Assembly: GCF_000374545.1 (NCBI RefSeq)
Contig: NZ_KB894603.1
Span: 1 to 53,769 of the forward strand
Origin: Anaeromusa acidaminophila DSM 3853
GTDB lineage: Bacteria; Bacillota; Negativicutes; Anaeromusales; Anaeromusaceae
Length of the DNA stretch: 53,769 bases
Direction of reading: 5' to 3'
Shown in pieces: positions 15,983-24,547 of this stretch (the stretch's first letter is position 1; each line of letters opens with the position of its first letter). The notes under the pieces are model-generated. The model ran no database searches, was not told the DNA's origin, and was given only the letters and a program-made list of their open reading frames with translations. Both the position numbers and the translations under genes were made by a program.

Positions 15983-16740
15983 GTGAAACAAGATGTGGAT
16001 TGGGATGCGAAAAACAAGGAGCTGCTGACACGATACCAGCAAGGAGATAAAAAAGCGCTGGATGAGTTTTTGGCATGCAACCAAGGCCTTGTGCGTCATC
16101 TGCTGCGGCGCTATCGACGGCTGCCGCTGGGTATGGACGAAGACGATCTGATGTGATGCAATTAGGTTTTTTAGGGCTTATCGAAGCGGCGCAGCGGCCG
16201 CAGGCGTTAGAAAAGACTTGCTTGTCCAATTATCTTTCCTTCTGTATTCGCAAACGGCTTTATTTGGGAATTTGGCAGGAAGGGTATTTGGTGCACTTGC
16301 CGCGACGGCAGCATGAGGCTGTCATACAGACGCGGCGCATGGAGGAAGAGCGGCTGGTGAGAGGCAAACCCGAAGAATGGGGCTGGCTGCGGCTGGGCTT
16401 GTCTGCTGCGGACTATCGGGCGCGGCTACGCTGTTATCAAGTGTTTTTAGGCGGCCATGCTTCGCTGGACGCGGCGAAAGAGGGGGAGACGCGGCTTTGG
16501 AATGTGCTGCGCACGGAAAAAGAATCTTCGCCGGAGCTGCAAACCTTTCTACAACTGTTGCTGCGTCGTCTGCCGAAGCAACAGTTCTGGGTGCTGCGCG
16601 GCTATTTCGGACTGGACCATACTAAACGGCGTTCGTTGCGAGAGTTGGGGCGTCGATCCGGTTTGTCGGAAGAGCAGGTGCGCCAGATCTTGCGGGAGAC
16701 GTTGGAGCGTCTGCGGCATAGTATGGAGAAACGGCTATAG
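15983..16740 (+). pseudogene. Sigma-70-like factor split by a 5-bp duplication
   Basis: Two overlapping frames together make one sigma-like protein. The first (GTG at 15983 to TGA at 16154-16156, 57 codons) gives the start of region 2 up to GMDEDDLM. The second (from ATG at 16156) continues MQLGFLGLIEAAQR and runs to region 4 (LPKQQFWVLRGYFGLDHTK, then the helix-turn-helix ELGRRSGLSEEQVRQILRET). The junction ATGTGATGCAA contains TGATG in tandem; removing one 5-bp unit restores a single frame reading DDLMQLGFLGL. The simplest reading is a recent frameshift mutation. However, the stop and start overlap as TGATG, so coupled re-initiation that yields two chains cannot be excluded. Confidence 0.7.
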
Positions 16741-16886
16741 TTTTTGCGGCGTGATTCTCAAAAACGCTCGTTGTGCAGAGCAGGAGTTTTGGCAGCTAAG
16801 CAAGAATCCGTACCCATTACCCTAGCTTCCTGCTGTGCTTAGTAGAGAAGCTCTTTCGTGTTTTAACTGCGGAGAGGCGGATTTTG

Positions 16887-18890
16887 ATGAAAACCATTGC
16901 CATTGTGACGAACGGTGTAACGCATTTAGGGGCGTTTTTAAAAGAAAATTTGGAAGAGGTGCTCGCAGGCTATGTGGAGATCAACCTGTATGCGCTAAAT
17001 GAGCTGGCGCAGCCGGCGCGGCTGGAAGAGGATGTCGTGCTGGTAATGCTGAAAAGCAAGGTGCTGGAGGTGGAGGGCTATGTACCCGATACCAGCCGCA
17101 TTTTGGTGGTGCAGCGGACGGTGCGCGAAGGGGCGGTGGAGCCTCTTTTGTCTTTGCCCGAGGGAACGAGGGTGCTGGTGGTCAACGACGCGCCGGAGAC
17201 GACGCTGGAGACGGTGGCCTTTTTGTACCAAGTAGGGTTGCGGCATTTGCGGCTTATTCCCTACGATCCAGACAAGCCGGTGGACTGCTTGTTGGCGACG
17301 ACGCCCGGAGAGGCTCAGTTGGTGCCGCCGCCGATCTCGATGATTGTCGATTTAGGAAATCGGGTGATCGATATCTCGACCTTTTTAGAAATCATCAACC
17401 GCTTGGGCTTGGAGTGCGCCGAGCTCAGTCGCCGGTTGGTCTTATACGCGGAGTCGACCGTCAATGTGGCAGGAGGCATTAAAGAGCAGCAACGGCAATT
17501 GTTTTTGCAGAAGGCGCAGCTGGAATCGGTGGTGGATTTGGCGAAAGAAGGGCTGCTGCTATTGGATGCGCAAGGCCGCGTGCTAGTAGCGAATGCGGCG
17601 ATGAAAGAGCTGCTGAAGCTCGAAGGAGACGCTTTTTTGGGGCGGCGGGCGGCGAATCTGCTGCCTGCGCCGCTAGCGGCGCTTTTGCCTGGCGGCGATG
17701 TGCGGGGCGAGATGGTGGAGCTGGGCGGACGGGAACTGCTGGCGGGAAAGCAGACCATTTTGCAGTTCGGAGAGGCGGCGGGCTGCTGTCTTAGCGTGCA
17801 GGACATTACCTACTTGCGGCAGCTGGAAAAGTCGAAGGAACGCCGCCTGCGTTCGCAGGGGCTGGCGGCGCGGTACTCCTTTGCCGATATACGTACGGAA
17901 TCCCTGCGGATGCGGGGATGCTTGAACTTGGCGGAGAGGATGGCGTCGTCCGGGTTAACGGTGCTCATTGTCGGCGAAAGCGGCACGGGCAAGGAACTTT
18001 TGGCGCAGTCTCTTCATAACGCGTCGCCGCGCAAAAACCAGCCCTTTGTAGCGGTGAACTGCGCGGCGGTGCCGGAGGCTCTCTTGGAAAGCGAGCTGTT
18101 TGGTTACGAGGGAGGGGCTTTTACAGGGGCCTTGCGCGAAGGCAAGCGCGGCCTTTTCGAGCGGGCTCACGGCGGCACGGTGTTCTTGGATGAGGTCGGG
18201 GATATGCCTTTGGCTCTGCAGGCGCGGCTGCTGCGGGTGCTGCAGGAGAAGCAGCTGACCCGGCTGGGATCAAGCCAGGTGCTTAATGTGGATATTCGAG
18301 TGGTGGCGGCGACGCATCTGGATTTGCGTCAGCTTGTAGAAACGGGGCGTTTTCGGCAAGATCTGTATTATCGCCTGCATGTGCTGCCGCTAGTCGTGCC
18401 GCCGCTGCGAGAGCGGCGCGAGGATATTTTACCCCTGCTTTCCTTCTTTTTGGGCGAACAGGGGCGGCCGCAGCTTGCGGCGGACGAAGGCGCGCAAGCG
18501 GCGCTCTTAGCGTATGCCTGGCCGGGAAATATTCGGGAGCTGCAAAATGTGGCGGCCTATGCAGCCTTTGCCGCGGGAGAACGTATTGGCGAGGCGGATC
18601 TGCCGTACTATGTGAGAGAGACGCCGCGGGAAGAGGAAGCCTTTCGACGGCACGAAGCTTGGCCGTTGGCGCAAAAAGCGCTTGCCTGTTTGGCAAGCGG
18701 GTCTGCAGGCCGAAAAGCGATTGGCATTCACTTGAAGGAGCAAGGATGCGCGGTCAGCGAGGGCGAAGTGCGACGGGCGCTGGAATGGCTGCAAAGCTGG
18801 GGGCTGACGGAGGCGCAAACCGGGCGCGGCGGCAGCCGCTTGACGGAGAAGGGCGCGACTGTGGCGAGGCAGCTTGCAGCCTTGCGTTAG
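16887..18890 (+). CDS. Sigma-54-dependent enhancer-binding regulator
   Basis: 667 residues. An N-terminal PrpR-like sensor region (about 1-195) is followed by a PAS domain (about 212-310) and an AAA+ domain with Walker A GESGTGKE (about 363-370), the sigma-54 contact loop GAFTGA (about 410-415) and Walker B VFLDEVGD. The C-terminus (about 595-667) is not the usual Fis-type helix-turn-helix; it looks like a winged helix (KAIGIHLKEQGCAVSEGEVRR). A TTG start 3 nt upstream is possible, but the ATG fits GGAGAGG. The next operon starts at a near-consensus -24/-12 promoter 0.2 kb downstream and is the probable target. The ligand may be an amino acid such as cysteine, by context. Confidence 0.88.
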   Translation: MKTIAIVTNGVTHLGAFLKENLEEVLAGYVEINLYALNELAQPARLEEDVVLVMLKSKVLEVEGYVPDTSRILVVQRTVREGAVEPLLSLPEGTRVLVVNDAPETTLETVAFLYQVGLRHLRLIPYDPDKPVDCLLATTPGEAQLVPPPISMIVDLGNRVIDISTFLEIINRLGLECAELSRRLVLYAESTVNVAGGIKEQQRQLFLQKAQLESVVDLAKEGLLLLDAQGRVLVANAAMKELLKLEGDAFLGRRAANLLPAPLAALLPGGDVRGEMVELGGRELLAGKQTILQFGEAAGCCLSVQDITYLRQLEKSKERRLRSQGLAARYSFADIRTESLRMRGCLNLAERMASSGLTVLIVGESGTGKELLAQSLHNASPRKNQPFVAVNCAAVPEALLESELFGYEGGAFTGALREGKRGLFERAHGGTVFLDEVGDMPLALQARLLRVLQEKQLTRLGSSQVLNVDIRVVAATHLDLRQLVETGRFRQDLYYRLHVLPLVVPPLRERREDILPLLSFFLGEQGRPQLAADEGAQAALLAYAWPGNIRELQNVAAYAAFAAGERIGEADLPYYVRETPREEEAFRRHEAWPLAQKALACLASGSAGRKAIGIHLKEQGCAVSEGEVRRALEWLQSWGLTEAQTGRGGSRLTEKGATVARQLAALR

Positions 18891-18936
18891 GCTGTTTCGT
18901 TTGAACGTTCCCGCAGGCTGTTATGTAAGAAGGAAC

Positions 18937-18992
18937 CCTATTTCAACGAAATAGGTGAAAAACAGGTTGGAACAGGAAATGAAAAACCTGTT
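18937..18992. promoter_or_regulatory. Two inverted repeats, candidate activator sites
   Basis: CCTATTTC/GAAATAGG (18937-18944, 18948-18955) and AACAGGTT/AACCTGTT (18961-18968, 18985-18992) lie 120-175 bp upstream of the -24/-12 promoter. That is the usual distance for sigma-54 activator sites. No T-run follows, so they are unlikely to be terminators. Confidence 0.5.
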
Positions 18993-19026
18993 TATATAGA
19001 AGAAACATTAGATTTGTTTATGCATG

Positions 19027-19087
19027 AAGGACTTGGACGCATGAATTCTTCTTCCAGGAGAAAAGGCGGTCTAAGTCCTTGCTTTTT
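19027..19087 (+). terminator. Long-loop hairpin with T-run after the regulator gene
   Basis: AAGGACTTGGAC pairs with GTCTAAGTCCTT (one G-U). The loop is about 30 nt, and GCTTTTTG follows. It could end the regulator transcript. The long loop makes this uncertain, and the arms could instead be protein-binding half-sites. Confidence 0.4.
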
Positions 19088-19110
19088 GACGCAACGGCGT
19101 TCAAAGATAG

Positions 19111-19128
19111 TTGGCACAAACTTTGCTA
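19111..19128 (+). promoter_or_regulatory. Sigma-54 (-24/-12) promoter
   Basis: TTGGCACAAACTTTGCTA has GG at 19113-19114 and GC at 19125-19126 with exactly 10 bp between them, matching TGGCAC-N5-TTGCT. The distance to the first start codon (19166) leaves a 28-nt leader with RBS GAGGAGG. The adjacent activator gene supports it. Confidence 0.88.
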
Positions 19129-19165
19129 CTTAAAAGTTCAGCAGTAAATGAGGAGGCGGTTATCT

Positions 19166-19897
19166 ATGAAAGAACCGATTATCGGGTTACTAGGGAGCCG
19201 GCTGGTTATGCCGGGCGCTCCGTTTCCCGGGCTGGAGCGGGATTACATCAACCATGACTATGTAGAAGCGTTGCGGGCGGCGGGGGCGGTGCCTCTTTTG
19301 CTGCCGGTGCTGGATACGGCGGCGATAACGGCGCAACTGTCCTGTGTAGATGCGGTGGTTTTCCCGGGAGGGCATGACGTGGATCCTTTCAGCTACGGCC
19401 AGCAGCCTCGTCGAGGGATCGGAGAAATATTGCCGGAGCGGGACGTCTATGATCTGGCGGTTTTTCAGGAGGCTCGGCGTTTAGGACTGCCCATTCTAGG
19501 GGTTTGCCGGGGGATGCAGCTTATTAACGTAGCTTGCGGCGGTACGCTGCATCAGGACGTGGCCTTGGCCGGTCCGGAAGTGGGAAACCATTGGCAGGGA
19601 TACCCGCGGCACATTGCCAGCCACACCGTAGAGGTGGAGGAACATTCGTTGCTGGCGGAAGCCATCGGCGCAAGCGGCGAGGTGCGGGTGAACAGCCATC
19701 ATCACCAAGTGGTGGACAAATTGGGCGAAGGCTTGCGTGTGAGCGCCAGAGCCTTGGACGGCGTAGTGGAAGCGGTGGAAAGCACTAGCGGGGCTTGGCT
19801 GTTGGCGGTGCAATGGCATCCGGAAATGATGGCGGCGACTTCGGCTCCTATGGCATGTTTGTTTAAGAAGTTTATCAACACGATTCAAAAGAATTAA
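19166..19897 (+). CDS. Class I glutamine amidotransferase-like gamma-glutamyl hydrolase (peptidase C26, PuuD-like)
   Basis: 243 residues. The nucleophile elbow GVCRGMQLINV carries catalytic C114. VVFPGGHDVDP lies upstream, and the late QWHPEMM supplies the catalytic His followed by Glu. This is the family of gamma-glutamyl-GABA hydrolase, which cleaves gamma-glutamyl amide bonds. The ATG at 19166 follows GAGGAGG; a longer frame from 19148 has no RBS. It is the first gene of a sigma-54-driven operon with an APC permease and a cysteine desulfidase, so the substrate may be a gamma-glutamyl amino acid, possibly gamma-glutamylcysteine (inference). Confidence 0.85.
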   Translation: MKEPIIGLLGSRLVMPGAPFPGLERDYINHDYVEALRAAGAVPLLLPVLDTAAITAQLSCVDAVVFPGGHDVDPFSYGQQPRRGIGEILPERDVYDLAVFQEARRLGLPILGVCRGMQLINVACGGTLHQDVALAGPEVGNHWQGYPRHIASHTVEVEEHSLLAEAIGASGEVRVNSHHHQVVDKLGEGLRVSARALDGVVEAVESTSGAWLLAVQWHPEMMAATSAPMACLFKKFINTIQKN

Positions 19898-19942
19898 TAC
19901 TAATTTATATCTTTTTTAGGGAATTAAGGAGGAGGCAAGCCC

Positions 19943-21226
19943 ATGACTAACGAAACAAAAAGTAAGTTCGGCTTTTGGAGCATTGTGCTCTTGGGGATCA
20001 ATGGCGTTATCGGGTCCGGCATTTTTCTATTGCCTGGCAAAGCCATGGCCTTAATTGGGCCGGGCAGCGTATTTGTGTATCTGTTTATGACCTTGGTCGT
20101 GCTGACCATCGCGCTTTGCTTTGCCGAGTGCGCCGGGAAATTTAGCCGCAATGGCGCGGCCTATGTCTATGCTCGGGAAGCCTTCGGGGAATTTATCGGA
20201 TTTGAAGTGGGCATTATGCGCTGGGCCATTGGCATTATCGCCTGGGCGGCGATGGCGGTGGGCTTTGTAACGGCCTTGAGCGCCGTATGGCCGCCTGCTT
20301 TGCAGGAGCCGTACAAGACGACCATTATTTTGACCATTCTCTGCGGTTTGGGTTTGCTGAACTACTTGGGGGTGCAACTGGCCAAGGTCGTTAATAACCT
20401 GATTACCGTGGGCAAGGTGCTGCCGTTGTTGTTCTTTGTGGTTCTGGGCGCGTTTTTTATCGACTTCGGGAACTTTACGCCGTTATATCCGAAAGGCTTT
20501 GATTTGGACTCCTTCGGGGCGGCGGCGCTGCTCATTTTTTACGCCTTTACGGGCTTTGAAGCGCTGGCCGTAGCGGCGGAGGACATGGAAAACCCTCGTC
20601 GCAACCTGCCGTTGGCGCTCATGTTGGTCATGGGCTTCTGTTCGGTGGTCTATTTCATGGTGCAGGCGGTAGCGGTGGGTACGCTGGGCGCGGATTTGGC
20701 GAAAAGCGTAGCGCCTGTGGCGGATTCGGCCAACGCCATTTTCGGACCGGCCGGCAAGTGGCTGGTTACGATTGGTACGCTGATTTCCATCGGAGGCATT
20801 AATGTGGCGGCTTCGTTTTTGACGCCCCGTAGCGGCGTAGCGCTGGCCCAAGATGGTTTGGTACCTCGTAAAATTGCGGAAAACGGACGCTTTAACACGC
20901 CGACTTGGGCGATTTTCATTACCGTATTATTGGCGATTCCCGTGGCGCTTTCAGGCAGCTTCGTTAAGCTGGCGGCAATTAGCGTGGTGTCCCGTTTCGC
21001 CCAGTACGTGCCGACGTGTCTGGCGGTCATTGTACTGCGTAAAAAACGTCCGGATTTGGAAGGCTTTTTTCGGCTGCCGTTGGTTCCCTTTATTCCTATT
21101 GCGGCGGTAGTGGTCAGTATTTGGCTGGTATCCAAGGCGTCAGCCGAACAGATCCTCTGGGGCCTGGGGGCGATGGCCCTGGGCGTGCCTCTTTACTTTT
21201 TCATGAAAAAACAAGGAAACGCCTGA
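19943..21226 (+). CDS. APC-superfamily amino acid permease
   Basis: 427 residues with about 12 membrane helices. The first helix has the APC motif GINGVIGSGIFLLPG, and AFTGFEALAVAAEDMENPRRNLP is the characteristic segment after helix 6. There is no signal peptide. It takes up or exchanges an amino acid across the inner membrane. The downstream desulfidase suggests cysteine or a cysteine-containing compound. It is probably co-transcribed with its neighbours (45-nt and 28-nt spacers, each with a good RBS). Confidence 0.88.
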   Translation: MTNETKSKFGFWSIVLLGINGVIGSGIFLLPGKAMALIGPGSVFVYLFMTLVVLTIALCFAECAGKFSRNGAAYVYAREAFGEFIGFEVGIMRWAIGIIAWAAMAVGFVTALSAVWPPALQEPYKTTIILTILCGLGLLNYLGVQLAKVVNNLITVGKVLPLLFFVVLGAFFIDFGNFTPLYPKGFDLDSFGAAALLIFYAFTGFEALAVAAEDMENPRRNLPLALMLVMGFCSVVYFMVQAVAVGTLGADLAKSVAPVADSANAIFGPAGKWLVTIGTLISIGGINVAASFLTPRSGVALAQDGLVPRKIAENGRFNTPTWAIFITVLLAIPVALSGSFVKLAAISVVSRFAQYVPTCLAVIVLRKKRPDLEGFFRLPLVPFIPIAAVVVSIWLVSKASAEQILWGLGAMALGVPLYFFMKKQGNA

Positions 21227-21254
21227 CGAACGAGTTAGGCCGGGAGGTTGTAAG

Positions 21255-22592
21255 GTGAAGCAAGAAGATATTTTGGAATTGCTCCATGCAGAGGTGCTGC
21301 CGACGATGGGCTGCACCGAACCGGGAGCGGTGGCGCTGGCGGCGGCCCATGCGGCGAAGGCCTTAGCGGGCAAGGCGCAAAGCGTGGAAGTGACAGTGAA
21401 CAGCAATGTCTATAAAAACGGCGTAGCTGTAGGTATTCCCGGTACCGGGGAAACCGGCATGGAAATCGCCGCGGCTTTGGGGGCGCTGGTAGCGCAGCCG
21501 GAAAAGCAGCTTTCGGTGTTGTCGGAACTTCCGCCGGAGACGCTGACGGCGGCGCGGCGGATGCTGGCGGACCAGGCGGTAACGGTGCGGGTGCATCCGG
21601 ATAAGACGTCCTTGTGGATCGAAGTCATTCTGCGTAGCGGGGAAAACTGGAGCCGCGCGGTGATTGAGGAAAAGCACACACGCTTGGTGCTACTGGAAAC
21701 GAATAAGGAAACGGTATTCGCCTTAGCGCAAGACGAGCGGGAAGCGGCTATTCATACGGACAGCCGCAGCTTTCTGCGGGAGCCGCAGGTGACGGTGGCC
21801 AAGCTGATTGCAGCGGTGGCGGCGCTGCCGGCGGCGGAGCTGGAGTTTTTGCAAGAAGGCATCGATATGAACGTCGCCGCTGCCGAGACGGGAATCGAAA
21901 AGCGTCTGGGCATGGGTATCGGCGCGTTCTATCGGGAGCTGCAGGTCAAGGGTTTGGCGGGAGAAGACATCATTTACGAAGCCAAGACGCTGACGGCCGC
22001 AGCGGCGGACGCTCGCATGTCCGGCGAGCCGGTGCCGGTTATGTCCAGCGCGGGCAGCGGCAACCACGGCATTACCGCCATTTTGCCGGTGTACGTGACG
22101 GCTAAGGCTTTGCAAAAGAGCCATGAAGAATTGTTGCGGGCCGTAGCGATCAGTCATTTGCTGAATGTCTACGTTAAGATCCATACGGGCAATCTTTCCG
22201 CTCTTTGCGGCTGTGCGGTAGCGGCGGCCACCGGAGCGACGGCGGCGGTTACCTGGCTGATGGAGCCGGACAAGCCGAAAACGGTGGAAATGGCCATTAA
22301 GAATGTTGTCGCCAATCTGACCGGCATGATCTGCGACGGCGGCAAGGTGGGCTGTGCGCTGAAGCTTTCCACTGCCGCGGCAACCGCCCTGGAAAGCTCG
22401 CTGATGGCGGTGCGGGGCATTGTAGTTCCTGACAGCAACGGCATCATTGCGCCGACTGTGGAAGACACCATTCGCAACCTGGGACGCGTCAGCGCCCCGG
22501 GCATGCTGGAAACCGACAAGGTCATTACCGGCGTGATGCTGGAAAAACAAGAAAAATCCCGCCAGCAGCGCGGTACGAAGGGGTTGGAGTGA
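21255..22592 (+). CDS. UPF0597 / L-cysteine desulfidase family (CyuA/YhaM-like)
   Basis: 445 residues. It is related to the alpha chain of iron-sulfur L-serine dehydratase. It begins ILELLHAEVLPTMGCTEPGA (C20 a likely cluster ligand), with SSAGSGNHGITA in the middle, then LCGCAVAAATGA and MICDGGKVGCALKL near the C-terminus, where the remaining cluster cysteines are expected. The family degrades L-cysteine to pyruvate, ammonia and sulfide in anaerobes. The start is GTG with GGGAGG upstream. It is last in the sigma-54 operon. Confidence 0.85.
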   Translation: MKQEDILELLHAEVLPTMGCTEPGAVALAAAHAAKALAGKAQSVEVTVNSNVYKNGVAVGIPGTGETGMEIAAALGALVAQPEKQLSVLSELPPETLTAARRMLADQAVTVRVHPDKTSLWIEVILRSGENWSRAVIEEKHTRLVLLETNKETVFALAQDEREAAIHTDSRSFLREPQVTVAKLIAAVAALPAAELEFLQEGIDMNVAAAETGIEKRLGMGIGAFYRELQVKGLAGEDIIYEAKTLTAAAADARMSGEPVPVMSSAGSGNHGITAILPVYVTAKALQKSHEELLRAVAISHLLNVYVKIHTGNLSALCGCAVAAATGATAAVTWLMEPDKPKTVEMAIKNVVANLTGMICDGGKVGCALKLSTAAATALESSLMAVRGIVVPDSNGIIAPTVEDTIRNLGRVSAPGMLETDKVITGVMLEKQEKSRQQRGTKGLE

Positions 22593-22640
22593 ACAGGAGA
22601 ACCGGAGTCGAGGAGGGTACTCAGGAGGAAAGGAACGGAA
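22593..22640 (+). repeat. Purine-rich degenerate repeat tract
   Basis: GAACAGGAGAACCGGAGTCG and AGGAGGGTACTCAGGAGG start directly at the stop of the desulfidase gene. The same string recurs almost unchanged at 24826. Confidence 0.65.
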
Positions 22641-22720
22641 CTCTGTAGTGCTATCACGATAGACAAAAGCCGCTGCCACGAGAAGAGGGCAACGGCCATA
22701 CAAGTATAGGGACTGTTTTT

Positions 22721-22752
22721 GGAGCCTTCGGTATTGCTGTGCCGTTGGCTCC
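22721..22752 (+). terminator. Probable terminator of the desulfidase operon
   Basis: GGAGCCTTCGGTA pairs with TGCCGTTGGCTCC, apart from a 2-nt internal mismatch. CTTTGTC follows, so the T-run is weak. Confidence 0.5.
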
Positions 22753-22765
22753 TTTGTCATTATAG

Positions 22766-22840
22766 CGCTTGGTTATTCCTCTCTGTTTCCTCTGGCCTTT
22801 CCTCTGTTCCTCTGTGTAACCGTACCTATCCTGTTTTAAA
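22766..22840 (-). repeat. Pyrimidine-rich degenerate repeat tract before selD
   Basis: CTCTGTTTCCTCTGGCCTTT, then CCTCTGTTCCTCTGTG and CCTGTTTTAAAAT. It matches the other tracts in the reverse sense. It ends just before the selD promoter. Confidence 0.6.
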
Positions 22841-22850
22841 ATGCTTCTGT

Positions 22851-22879
22851 TTGCAGGAGCCTGGAGAAGAGTGTAGAAT
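22851..22879 (+). promoter_or_regulatory. Sigma-70 promoter of selD-yedF
   Basis: TTGCAG and TAGAAT are separated by 17 bp. Transcription would start at about 22886. This rules out the ATG at 22885 and supports the selD start at 22918. Confidence 0.65.
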
Positions 22880-22917
22880 TTACTATGGCTACAGGAAATG
22901 ATAGGAGGGGATGCTTC

Positions 22918-23949
22918 ATGGTGAAGCTGACTCAGTTTACAAATAGCGGCGGCTGCGCCGCCAAGGTGCCGCCAGGCTCGTTGTCGCAGGTGCTGCAGCA
23001 GCTCAAGGCGCCGAGCGATCCGCGCCTTTTAGTGGGGACAGATACTTCGGATGATGCCGGAGTGTTCTTATTAAATGAAGAAACCGCGCTTATTCAGACG
23101 GTTGATTTTTTTCCGCCCATGGTGGATGATCCGTATTTATTCGGACAAATTGCGGCGGCTAACAGCTTGAGCGATGTCTATGCGATGGGCGGCAAACCGC
23201 TGACTGCATTGAACGTCGTGGCGTGGCCTCTTTGCAAGCTGCCGGCGGAGGTGCTGCTGCAGGTTCTCCAGGGAGGCATGGACAAGGTGGCTGAAGCCGG
23301 CGCGGTTTTGGCCGGAGGTCATACGATTGCCGATAATGAGCCGAAATACGGACTCAGCGTGACCGGCGTTTGTCATCCTTCGAGGGTGCGGACCAACGCT
23401 GGCGCGCGGCCGGGAGACGCGTTGGTACTGACCAAGGCGTTAGGTACGGGGATTTTGACAACCGCGTCTCGCTTGGAGATGTTTGGCGAAGGCGTAGCGG
23501 CAGCGGGAAAATCCATGTCTACGTTGAATAAGGCGGCGGCGCAGGTCATGGAAGGCTTTGACGTGCACGGCTGTACGGATATTACAGGCTTTGGCCTATT
23601 AGGGCATACGGCGGAAGTAGCCGCCGGCAGCGGGGTCAAGATTTGTTTGGATGCCAAGGCTTTGCCGCTCTTGCCGGAGGTGTTGGAAGCGGCGGCGATG
23701 GGGCTGATTCCGGCAGGAGCCTATACGAATAGGGATTATCTGGGCGCGCGGGTGCGGTTTGGCGAGGCGGTGCCGGAAGCGCTGCGCGATGTATGCTATG
23801 ATCCGCAAACGTCCGGCGGTCTTTTGATTGCTTTGTGTGAAGATGAAGCGCCGAAGCTGTTGCGGGAATTGCATGCGGCGGGCGTTACTGCGGCAGCCAT
23901 TATTGGGCGCGTGACGGACGGTGAAGGAGGAACCATTGATGTCGAATGA
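22918..23949 (+). CDS. selD: Selenide, water dikinase (selenophosphate synthetase)
   Basis: 343 residues. It makes selenophosphate from selenide and ATP. The N-terminal loop GGCAAK provides catalytic C13 and K16, so this is the Cys and not the selenocysteine form. DTSDDAGVF is the metal/ATP-binding segment, followed by AANSLSDVYAMGGKP, AGGHTIADNEPKYGLSVTG and CYDPQTSGGLLI, all typical of SelD. AGGAGGGG sets the ATG at 22918. The 3' end overlaps the yedF start by 11 nt. No selA, selB or tRNA-Sec is present in the window. Confidence 0.95.
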   Translation: MVKLTQFTNSGGCAAKVPPGSLSQVLQQLKAPSDPRLLVGTDTSDDAGVFLLNEETALIQTVDFFPPMVDDPYLFGQIAAANSLSDVYAMGGKPLTALNVVAWPLCKLPAEVLLQVLQGGMDKVAEAGAVLAGGHTIADNEPKYGLSVTGVCHPSRVRTNAGARPGDALVLTKALGTGILTTASRLEMFGEGVAAAGKSMSTLNKAAAQVMEGFDVHGCTDITGFGLLGHTAEVAAGSGVKICLDAKALPLLPEVLEAAAMGLIPAGAYTNRDYLGARVRFGEAVPEALRDVCYDPQTSGGLLIALCEDEAPKLLRELHAAGVTAAAIIGRVTDGEGGTIDVE

Positions 23950-24547
23950 AGTAGATGCCAGAGGGCTGCTTTGTCCGCAGCCAGTCATTTTGACGAAACG
24001 GGCGCTGGATGCCATGGGGGCCGGCGTGCTGACCGTGCGGGTGGATAATGCGATTGCCAAGGAAAATGTACGCAAACTGGCGACGTCCTTGGGCTGCGCC
24101 GTAGATGTAGCTGACGAAGCAGGCGGTTTTGTCCTGCGTTTGACTAGAGGAGAGGCTGCGGAACTGCCAACGCTTTTTGGGGAATGCGTGAGCTGTCGGG
24201 AAGAGGCTCCTGTTGAGGCGGGGCTGGTGTATTTGATTACCAAAGATACGCTGGGTCATGGCAGCGAGGAGCTGGGGGCGGTCTTGATGCGTTCGTTCCT
24301 GCATACGCTCTTGGAAGGGCCGGTACCGAAGGCGCTACTTTTTCTTAACAGCGGCGTGAAACTGACGGTAGAAGAATCGGCTTTGCTGGAACCAATCCGA
24401 GCGTTGGCAGAAGCGGGCTGTCAGGTGCTCTCTTGCGGGACCTGCCTTTCCTACTACCATTTGGAAGACAAGCTGGCCGTAGGGGAAGCGACCAATATGT
24501 ATACCATTCTGGAACTGACTCGCTCTGCGAGGACGCTGACGCTGTGA
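23939..24547 (+). CDS. yedF: YedF-family selenium-metabolism protein (TusA-like plus DsrE-like domain)
   Basis: 202 residues. The N-terminal TusA/SirA-like domain has the CPxP motif (C12 in GLLCPQP). A C-terminal DsrE-like domain (about 95-200) has SCGTC in the position of a reactive cysteine pair. The family is found with selD and is proposed to handle sulfur or selenium persulfide. The AAGGAGGAA inside the end of selD selects the ATG at 23939. It is translationally coupled to the next gene (TGATG). Confidence 0.9.
   Translation: MSNEVDARGLLCPQPVILTKRALDAMGAGVLTVRVDNAIAKENVRKLATSLGCAVDVADEAGGFVLRLTRGEAAELPTLFGECVSCREEAPVEAGLVYLITKDTLGHGSEELGAVLMRSFLHTLLEGPVPKALLFLNSGVKLTVEESALLEPIRALAEAGCQVLSCGTCLSYYHLEDKLAVGEATNMYTILELTRSARTLTL

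Noticed and set aside
22885-22917. selD start at the ATG of 22885
   Set aside because: It lies within 6 bp of the -10 box and lacks an RBS, while the ATG at 22918 has AGGAGGGG.
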